Source: Sphingomonas sp.
Lineage (GTDB): Bacteria; Pseudomonadota; Alphaproteobacteria; Sphingomonadales; Sphingomonadaceae
Direction: 5' to 3'
Assembly: GCA_021154945.1 (NCBI GenBank)
Contig: JAJNQF010000374.1
Coordinates: 1-11,980 of the forward strand
Length of the DNA: 11,980 nucleotides
Numbering within the stretch: the first letter of the stretch is position 1; each line of letters begins with the position of its first letter. Of the stretch, positions 6,982-11,980 are shown in pieces. A model generated the notes under the pieces. It was not told the origin of the DNA, did not search any database, and saw nothing but the letters and a program-made list of their open reading frames with translations. Made by a program: the position numbers and the translations under genes.

Positions 6982-7406
6982 CGCGGCCCTGCGAGCGCGT
7001 CCAGCATCGGTCGGATCCCGCGCAGGTCATACCCGGCGTCCTCGGCCTGCGCGAGCAGCAGGTTCAGGTTCCGCCCCGCCTTCGCCGCCGCCAGCGCCCA
7101 CAGATTGCAGCTCCGCGTCCCCGACCGGCAATACGCCAGCACCGGCCCGTCCGCATCGATCAGCGCCTGCGTCATCGCGTCGATCTGCGGATGCGAGAAG
7201 CCCGCATGAGTCACCGGGATCGCGACATAGTTGAGGCCCGCAGCCTCCGCCGCCGCACGGATCGCGTCACCCGAAGGCTGCCCCGCATCCTCGTCGTCCG
7301 GCCGGTTGTTGACGATCGTCTTGAACCCCGCCGCCGCGATCTCCGCGACGTGCTCGACGCCGATCTGCGGCGCGACCGAAATACTTTCGTTGATGTGCCG
7401 TATCAT
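6978..7406 (-). CDS. TIGR01244-type (DUF442) phosphatase/sulfurtransferase-like protein
   Basis: A 142-residue protein matching the small family found alone or fused to Blh-type metallo-beta-lactamase-like proteins. Features are the N-terminal MIRHINESISVAPQI, FKTIVNNRPDDED (28-40), the acidic pocket motif PSGDAIRAAAEAAGLNYVAIPV (45-65 region) and the catalytic loop CRSGTRS (Cys93-Ser99). The fold resembles dual-specificity phosphatases, but the loop is CxxGxRS, as in rhodaneses, rather than the CxxGxxR of tyrosine phosphatases, so persulfide transfer is as likely as phosphatase activity. Substrate is unknown. No signal peptide, so cytoplasmic. The start overlaps the recQ stop and its stop overlaps the next start, both as ATGA, which implies translational coupling within one operon. 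There is no strong Shine-Dalgarno site. Confidence 0.85.
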   Translation of the reverse strand: MIRHINESISVAPQIGVEHVAEIAAAGFKTIVNNRPDDEDAGQPSGDAIRAAAEAAGLNYVAIPVTHAGFSHPQIDAMTQALIDADGPVLAYCRSGTRSCNLWALAAAKAGRNLNLLLAQAEDAGYDLRGIRPMLDALAGPR

Positions 7407-9172
7407 GCGGACTCGCGGATCACCTGGAGGAAGGCATCCCCATAGGCGTCGAGTTTCCGCGCGCCAATGCCTGAAAGCACCGCGAGCGCCGCCCGCGACG
7501 CCGGCCGCTGCGCCGCCATGTCACGCAGCACCGAATCGTGGAAGATCACATACGGCGGAACGCCCGCCTCCTTCGCCAGATCGCGCCGCCGTACCCGCAA
7601 GGCTTCGAACAGCGGATCGTCCACGGGGTTCGGCGTAGCACCTGCGACAGCCTTGCGCCGCCGCTCGCGCTTCGGTGGCACGACGATCGAAACCGTCGCT
7701 TCGCCCTTCAGGATCGCCTTGGCGGCAGGCCCGAATTCCAGCCCCCCATGCGGATTGGTGCGCAAGGCATCCTTCAGCATCAGCGCGCGCGATACGGGCT
7801 TCAGCAACGCCACCTCGTCGCCATCGACGATCCCGTACACCGACAGCGCCTCATGCCCGTTCATCAGGCTCCGCTCCGACGACACGCCGGTCAGGATGCC
7901 CTCGATATAGCCGACGCCGAACATCTGCCCGGTCCGAAACACCGCCGACAGGAATTTCCGCGCGGTCTCGGTCGCATCCACCGCATCGACATTGCCGAGG
8001 CAATTGTCGCAATTCCCGCAATCCTCTTGGCGGTCCTCGCCGAAATGCTTGAGCAGGATCCGCCGCCGACATCCGGCGGTCTCGACCAGCCCACCCATCG
8101 CGGTCAGCCGCTGCCGCTCGCCCGCCTGCCGCTCGGGCTCGACCTCGCCGATCCGCTGCCGGGCCCGCGCGAAATCCTCCGCGCCCCAGAACAGGTGCGC
8201 GATCGCCGGATCGCCGTCACGCCCCGCGCGCCCGGTCTCCTGATAATAGGCCTCGATCGATTTCGGCAGCCCGGCATGGCACACGAACCGCACGTCGGGC
8301 TTGTCGATCCCCATCCCGAACGCGACCGTGGCGCAGATCACCATGTCCTCGCTCGCGACGAAATCCGCCTGATTCTTCGCGCGCACCTGCGGATCGAGCC
8401 CCGCATGATAGGCCCGCGTCGGTCGCCCGCTCCGCCCCAGCGCCTCCGCCAGCTTCTCGGTCGCCGCGCGCGTCTGCGCATAGACGATCCCCGGCCCCGG
8501 GATCTTCTCCAGGATGTCGGCGATCTGCCGGTTGACGTTGTCGCGCCCCGAGATCGCATAGCGGATGTTCGGCCGGTCGAACCCCGACACGATCAGCCCC
8601 TCGCGCGAGATCCCCAGCTGCTCCAGGATATCCGCCCGCGTATGCGCATCCGCAGTCGCGGTCAGCGCGAGCCGCGGCACGTCGGGAAAACTGTCGAGCA
8701 ACGGCCGCAGCAACCGGTAGTCCGGCCGGAAATCATGCCCCCACTCGCTGACGCAATGCGCCTCGTCGATCGCGAACAGGCTGAGCTTGGCCTGGCTGAG
8801 CAGGTTCCTGAAACTCTCGTTCGAAGCCCGCTCCGGCGCCACATACAACAGGTCCAGATCGCCCGCCCGAAACCGTGCGATCGTCTCCTCACGGTTCGTA
8901 TCGACCGACGTCAAAGTCGCCGCCTTGATCCCAACCGCGGTCGCCGCGCGCAGCTGGTCGTGCATCAGCGCGATCAGCGGCGACACGACCACGCACGTCC
9001 CCTCCAGCATCGTCGCCGGCAACTGGTAACACAGCGACTTGCCCGCACCCGTCGGCATGACCGCCAATGTCCGCTGCCCCGCGAGCACCCGATCGACGAC
9101 ATCGCGCTGCACGCCACGAAAATCAGGAAAGCCAAAGATGCGCTGGAGATCGGGAAGGGGGTCAAGTGCCAT
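7403..9172 (-). CDS. recQ: ATP-dependent DNA helicase RecQ
   Basis: A 589-residue 3'-5' superfamily 2 helicase (E. coli RecQ is about 610) that unwinds recombination and stalled-fork intermediates. Seen in order: motif I MPTGAGKS (39-46), VVVSPLIALMHDQL (61-74), motif II DEAH (136-139) with the aromatic-rich loop CVSEWGHDFRPDY (140-152), motif III LALTATA (168-174), motif IV region IVYAQTR (229-235), motif V ATVAFGMGIDKPDVR (281-295), and motif VI QETGRAGRDG (311-320). The RecQ-C zinc site is Cys368, Cys385, Cys388 and Cys391, then a winged helix to about 500, and an HRDC domain (about 515-589). All catalytic and zinc residues are present. Start ATG 9172 (MALDPLPDLQ) fits the family best; 9196 and 9223 are in-frame alternatives without clearly better ribosome sites. 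First gene of a three-gene overlapping operon, divergent from the secreted protein gene. Confidence 0.96.
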   Translation of the reverse strand: MALDPLPDLQRIFGFPDFRGVQRDVVDRVLAGQRTLAVMPTGAGKSLCYQLPATMLEGTCVVVSPLIALMHDQLRAATAVGIKAATLTSVDTNREETIARFRAGDLDLLYVAPERASNESFRNLLSQAKLSLFAIDEAHCVSEWGHDFRPDYRLLRPLLDSFPDVPRLALTATADAHTRADILEQLGISREGLIVSGFDRPNIRYAISGRDNVNRQIADILEKIPGPGIVYAQTRAATEKLAEALGRSGRPTRAYHAGLDPQVRAKNQADFVASEDMVICATVAFGMGIDKPDVRFVCHAGLPKSIEAYYQETGRAGRDGDPAIAHLFWGAEDFARARQRIGEVEPERQAGERQRLTAMGGLVETAGCRRRILLKHFGEDRQEDCGNCDNCLGNVDAVDATETARKFLSAVFRTGQMFGVGYIEGILTGVSSERSLMNGHEALSVYGIVDGDEVALLKPVSRALMLKDALRTNPHGGLEFGPAAKAILKGEATVSIVVPPKRERRRKAVAGATPNPVDDPLFEALRVRRRDLAKEAGVPPYVIFHDSVLRDMAAQRPASRAALAVLSGIGARKLDAYGDAFLQVIRESA

Positions 9173-9285
9173 TGCCAAGCGATCTAGGCGCGGCATGCCG
9201 CCCCGTCGAGGGCGCGCATACATTCATTCCCGCCCGGAAAATCGTTGCGACTGCGACACGATGTGCGACACCTTTCGCATCGGTT

Positions 9286-9290
9286 CGGGA
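9286..9290 (+). promoter_or_regulatory. Shine-Dalgarno site that sets the start of the secreted protein gene
   Basis: GGGAG-like GGGAG (9286-9290, continuing GAAA) lies 8 bases before GTG 9299. The in-frame TTG 9245 and GTG 9263 further upstream lack such a site, and only the 9299 start puts a signal peptide at the very N terminus. Confidence 0.6.
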
Positions 9291-9298
9291 GAAATGGC

Positions 9299-10273
9299 GT
9301 GACAGGCTCAATTTTTCGCGGCGGTGTCGCGGCGTTCCTCTCGGTGGCGCTCCTCCCGATCGGAAGCCCGGCCTCCGCCGCTGACAAGGAAACGCCGGTT
9401 CGCGACGTGCCCATCGGTGGCATGATCGCCGCGACGATCGACGGCACGCCTGTTACGCTGCGCGTCGATCCCGGCGCTCCCGGGCTCGTCCTGATGACCA
9501 CCGCCGCCGCCGACCGGCTCGGGTTGAAAGGCGGCATGATGGAGCTCGGCTATTCGGTGGGCGGGCAGGGCGCGATGCAGGCTACGACCGTGCGGCCGAT
9601 GACGCTCGGCGCCACCCGCGTGAAACGCCGGATCGGCTTTCCCAGCCGCAAGAAGGTCGCGATCGACGCGCGCTGGATCGGCCGTGCTTATGCGACCGTC
9701 GGCGATGGCAGCATCGGGCCGGGATCGCTCCCCGAATCCGTCGTGCGCATCGCCCTCCACGCGCCCCGCGCGGGCGAACGGACGGTCGCGCTGCCGATGG
9801 TCGATGGCGGCGGCGTGTTCGGGCGGCTATCGGGCGAGTTCGCGCAGATCATCATCGGCGGCCAGCCCGTCCGAATCCGCTTCGATCCCTATCACCCGCG
9901 CACCACCGTCACCGCCAACGCCGCATCGCTGATCGCCGAGGCACAGCGCGGCACGCTCACCGGCAGTGCCGAACCCGTCGAGATCGCATTCGGCATCGCG
10001 CGGCCGGTACGGACGATGACGCTCGCCACTCCGCTCCCGGTCGGACCGCTGCTGCTGTCGACGCTCGGCGTCCGCACCAGCGACGTCGGCAGCGCCGCCA
10101 CGATCCCCGAAGCCGACGCCGCACCGCCCGACCCCGACGAGATCGTCGTCACCGCCAAGGGCAAACGCGACCCCAAGCGCGACCGCCTGACGCTCGGCGC
10201 CGACCTGCTCGATCGCTGCTCCGCCATCGTCTTCGACAAACCCGCCAAGCAGATCAGCCTCACCTGCGGATAA
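9299..10273 (+). CDS. Secreted protein with two retropepsin-like lobes, probably catalytically altered
   Basis: A 324-residue protein starting at GTG with a Sec signal peptide (hydrophobic 9-20, likely cut after ASA, residue 27), so periplasmic or exported. Residues about 36-80 read like the N-terminal part of a bacterial retropepsin-type aspartic protease: IGGMIAATIDGTPVTLRVDP, then hydrophobic strands and AADRLGL. However, the catalytic triplet D-T/S-G is DPG (Asp57). A second similar unit follows (about 178-215): FAQIIIGGQPVRIRFDPYHP with Asp196 in DPY, then ITANAASLIAE-like residues. Near the C terminus, PDPDEIVVTAKGKR (277-290) resembles the TonB-box/plug start of sphingomonad receptors. 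A CxxxxC-like pair is absent, but Cys307 and Cys323 could form a disulfide. The fold call is inference from pattern; proteolysis is doubtful. It is divergent from recQ, with a 126-base gap. Confidence 0.65.
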   Translation: MTGSIFRGGVAAFLSVALLPIGSPASAADKETPVRDVPIGGMIAATIDGTPVTLRVDPGAPGLVLMTTAAADRLGLKGGMMELGYSVGGQGAMQATTVRPMTLGATRVKRRIGFPSRKKVAIDARWIGRAYATVGDGSIGPGSLPESVVRIALHAPRAGERTVALPMVDGGGVFGRLSGEFAQIIIGGQPVRIRFDPYHPRTTVTANAASLIAEAQRGTLTGSAEPVEIAFGIARPVRTMTLATPLPVGPLLLSTLGVRTSDVGSAATIPEADAAPPDPDEIVVTAKGKRDPKRDRLTLGADLLDRCSAIVFDKPAKQISLTCG

Positions 10274-10299
10274 ACTCCGTCGATATCCGGCCAGTCTGC

Positions 10300-10321
10300 C
10301 GCGGTCCGATCATGGACCGCG
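10300..10321. promoter_or_regulatory. Dyad CGCGGTCC-N6-GGACCGCG between two genes
   Basis: A perfect 8+8 inverted repeat with spacer GATCAT, 27 bases after the stop of the secreted protein gene and 46 bases before the next ATG. No T-run follows, so it is either a stabilising 3' hairpin or an operator for the nuclease-like gene. The sequence alone does not decide. Confidence 0.35.
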
Positions 10322-10367
10322 ACCCTTCGTCCCTGCATCCTCCCCCATACAATCCGGGGGGACGCGC

Positions 10368-11441
10368 ATGGAACTGAACATCAGGCTGGCCGAGCTGCAG
10401 AAGCGCACGATCGAGCATCGCGAAGTCCTGCTGACCGAGGAAGCGGCGAAGACCGCGCTCGTCATGCCGTTCCTCCAGTCGCTCGGCTACGACGTCTTCA
10501 ATCCGTCCGAAGTCGTCCCCGAATTTACCGCGGACGTCGGCACCAAGAAGGGCGAGAAGGTCGACTACGCGATCTGCGCGGGCGGAAAAGTGTCGATCCT
10601 GATCGAGCGCAAGCCGTCCTCGGTCCAGCTCAACGTCAACCACGCCGGGCAATTGTTCCGCTATTTCAGCGTCACCGACGCGCGGCTCGCGGTGCTGACC
10701 AACGGCGTCGTCTACCAATTCTATTCGGACATCGAGCGCCCGAACAAGATGGACGACAAGCCGTTCTTCACCTTCACGATGGACGCGATCAAGCCCGGCG
10801 ACATCCGCACGCTCGAGAAATTCACCAAGGCCGCGTTCGACATCGACAAGATCGTCCAGGAGGCGGGCAACCTCAAGACGCAGTCGCTGATCCGCCTCGA
10901 ACTGGAGAAGGAGTTCGCCGAACCCTCCGACGAGTTCGTCCGGATGATGGCGCAGCGCGTCCATGGCGGCCGCCTGACGCCGGCGATCAAGGACGGTTTC
11001 GCCAAGCTTCTCGCCCCCGCGATCGCCGCGCTGATCCGCGATTTCGTCAACGAACGGCTGTCGTCGGCGTTGAAGGCGTCGAGCCCGGTCGAGGACCTGC
11101 CGCCGGACGCGGACGACGACCCGTCCGACGGCGACGGCATCGTCACCACGCAGGAGGAGATTTCGGGCTTCCACATCATCCAGGCGATCGCCTCGCGCCT
11201 GGTCGACCCGAAACGCGTGATCGTCCGCGATGCGAAGTCGTATTGCGCGATTTTGCTGGATGACAACAACCGGAAGACCGTCGCGCGAATGCACTTCAAC
11301 GGCATCACGACCAAGTATCTCGGCATGTTCGCGGGCAAGGACGAGACGCGGCATCTGCTGTCGGATTTGACGCACATCTATCAGTATTCGGAGGCGATCG
11401 AGGCTAGGTTGCGCGAACTTGATCCCTCGATCCCCGTGTAA
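10368..11441 (+). CDS. Orphan HsdR_N-type (type I restriction R subunit N-terminal-like) PD-(D/E)xK protein
   Basis: A 357-residue protein whose first 170 residues match the type I restriction R-subunit N-terminal nuclease fold. The active site can be read as Glu24-Glu25 helix, Asp66 (EKVDYAI) and Glu80-x-Lys82 (ILIERKP), followed by QLFRYFSVTDARLAVLTNG (95-113), the usual sixth-motif region. No helicase domain follows, unlike true HsdR (about 1000 residues). The middle is helical, an acidic linker (242-257, Asp/Pro-rich) comes next, and the C-terminal module (about 260-345) has TTQEEISGFHIIQAI and SYCAILLDDNNRKTVARMHF. This two-module form is a known stand-alone family, often called type I restriction endonuclease-like; its function is not established. 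GGGGGGA (10356-10362) is a good Shine-Dalgarno site for ATG 10368. No hsdM or hsdS is in the window. Confidence 0.82.
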   Translation: MELNIRLAELQKRTIEHREVLLTEEAAKTALVMPFLQSLGYDVFNPSEVVPEFTADVGTKKGEKVDYAICAGGKVSILIERKPSSVQLNVNHAGQLFRYFSVTDARLAVLTNGVVYQFYSDIERPNKMDDKPFFTFTMDAIKPGDIRTLEKFTKAAFDIDKIVQEAGNLKTQSLIRLELEKEFAEPSDEFVRMMAQRVHGGRLTPAIKDGFAKLLAPAIAALIRDFVNERLSSALKASSPVEDLPPDADDDPSDGDGIVTTQEEISGFHIIQAIASRLVDPKRVIVRDAKSYCAILLDDNNRKTVARMHFNGITTKYLGMFAGKDETRHLLSDLTHIYQYSEAIEARLRELDPSIPV

Positions 11442-11463
11442 TCGCTGCCTAGCCCCCGCCCCG

Positions 11464-11553
11464 CTTCTGTTCCCTCGCGAACGCGGGGGCCCAGGACCAA
11501 GCAGCGCTACCGCTCGTGATTCCTGGCCCCTCGCGTTCGCGAGGGAACAGAAG
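11464..11553. repeat. Palindromic element, type A, full copy (A3)
   Basis: Arms 11464-11496 and 11521-11553 are 33 bases each with 31 complementary positions, around 24 bases. The left arm reads CTTCTGTTCCCTCGCGAACG and ends in CCCAGGA, matching the half-copy at 5863 through CCCAGGACCAAGCA. It begins 23 bases after the nuclease-like stop and could protect or end that transcript. Confidence 0.8.
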
Positions 11554-11600
11554 GGGGCGTCGCGCTGTCTGCCTCTGGTGTTCTACCCAGCACCCAAACC

Positions 11601-11710
11601 ACAACCACCCCGGCTAAGGCCGGGGCCCAAGTGGAAAGGTGGCAATAACGACGCGCTGCCCTTCGTTAGCAACGTCCCCCAATTGGGCCCCGGCCTACGC
11701 CGGGGTGGAC
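11601..11710. repeat. Palindromic element, type B (B2)
   Basis: Left arm from 11605 (CCACCCCGGCTAAGGCCGGG) to 11633 and right arm from about 11678 to 11708, with a few mismatches. The centre of about 43 bases (AAAGGTGGCAATAACG onward) resembles those of the copies at 6078 and 11878, so the whole element, not only the stem, is repeated. Confidence 0.75.
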
Positions 11711-11766
11711 GCAGTGGGACAAGGGCAGCGCGAATACGCGCCGACCAGCAGGTACGCCGCGCCCCT

Positions 11767-11804
11767 CCGTCATGCCGGGCTCGTTCCGGCATCCACCGTT
11801 CCGC
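11767..11804. repeat. Half of a type D palindromic element (D2)
   Basis: CCGTCATGCCGGGCTCGTTC followed by CGGCATCCACCGTTCCGC matches, in the same orientation as the left arm, the complement of the right arm at 6301-6338. Hairpin ATGCCGG..CCGGCAT is intact (11771-11791). No matching inverted arm is found nearby. Confidence 0.6.
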
Positions 11805-11877
11805 AGACCCACCGAGCATAAGTCGCACGGCACGATGGCCCTGGAACTGCCCGGTTTCACGTCGTCCAAGCAGCATC

Positions 11878-11980
11878 ACCACCCCGGCGGAGGCCGGGGC
11901 CCAGTTGGAGAGGTCGCAGTAACGGAACGCCACTGTCGTCAGCAGCGCTTGCCAACTGGACCCCGGCCTCCGCCGGGGAG
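11878..11980. repeat. Palindromic element, type B (B3), cut by the window end
   Basis: Arms 11882-11908 and 11952-11978 pair at 26 of 27 positions around a 43-base centre that matches the centre of the copy at 6078 at 31 of 43 bases. The outermost bases of the right arm may lie beyond the window. Confidence 0.78.

Larger units (their letters stand above)
11442..11980. other. Gene-free 3' region filled with palindromes
   Basis: 539 bases from the nuclease-like stop to the window end hold no gene that I can support. They contain one type A, two type B and one half type D element, listed separately. Between 11805 and 11877 I see nothing recognisable. Confidence 0.7.

Noticed and set aside
7538..9187. 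Long plus-strand open frame opposite recQ
   Set aside because: Arg/Pro/His-rich antisense shadow with no domain, while recQ has every helicase motif.
9245..9298. Upstream TTG (9245) and GTG (9263) starts for the secreted protein
   Set aside because: They would put a His/Arg-rich stretch before the signal peptide and lack a Shine-Dalgarno site; GTG 9299 has one at good spacing.
10260..11375. Long minus-strand open frame opposite the HsdR_N-like gene
   Set aside because: Antisense shadow with repetitive Asp/Arg/Val/Leu composition; the plus-strand gene has a good ribosome site and active-site motifs.
11419..11933. Short open frames on both strands in the last 540 bases
   Set aside because: They are composed of the palindromic repeats themselves and show the same repeat-encoded peptides on both strands.
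11464..11980. Possible CRISPR array from clustered repeats
   Set aside because: The repeats are inverted pairs of different families at irregular spacing, not regularly spaced direct repeats with unique spacers, and no cas gene is present.

Overview
The window is high-GC DNA with the gene content of a sphingomonad alphaproteobacterium (Sphingomonas or a close relative). The evidence is the alphaproteobacterial order rpe - heparinase-like gene - purH, a sigma-54-driven glnK-amtB pair, an EIVVTA segment typical of sphingomonad outer-membrane receptors inside a secreted protein, and several families of dispersed intergenic palindromes of the kind common in these genomes. This assignment is inference from sequence character, not a database result.

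Layout, left to right. Positions 1-204 hold the 3' end of rpe (+), overlapped by 4 bp by a heparinase II/III family gene (201-1949, +), then purH (2176-3738, +). A palindrome follows the heparinase gene and another follows purH. Positions 3859-3976 are the control region of the nitrogen operon: a short dyad and a near-consensus -24/-12 sigma-54 promoter. The operon is glnK (4010-4348) and amtB (4357-5712), ended by a strong rho-independent terminator (5768-5800). Positions 5801-6582 have no gene and are packed with five palindromic elements of different families. Next is a minus-strand operon read right to left: recQ (9172-7403), a TIGR01244-type phosphatase/sulfurtransferase-like gene (7406-6978) and a small membrane protein (6981-6583), each junction a 4-bp ATGA overlap. 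Divergent from recQ is a secreted protein with two retropepsin-like lobes (9299-10273, +), then an orphan PD-(D/E)xK protein resembling the N-terminal nuclease domain of type I restriction HsdR (10368-11441, +). The last 540 bases are again a gene-free cluster of palindromes.

How the genes work together: rpe and purH belong to pentose-phosphate and purine metabolism. GlnK and AmtB form the ammonium uptake and sensing pair, in which GlnK senses nitrogen and energy state and plugs AmtB. RecQ is a DNA repair helicase; its two co-transcribed partners have no assigned role in repair. The HsdR_N-like protein may be a defence or DNA-processing nuclease, but no methylase or specificity subunit is beside it.

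The features least explained by ordinary annotation are (i) the palindromes, several of which share one architecture (hairpin followed by CCCAG, then the inverse) with stems that differ by compensated changes, and (ii) the secreted protein with two Asp-bearing lobes lacking the DT/SG triad and carrying a TonB-box-like segment. I see no rRNA, tRNA, CRISPR array, transposase or prophage.
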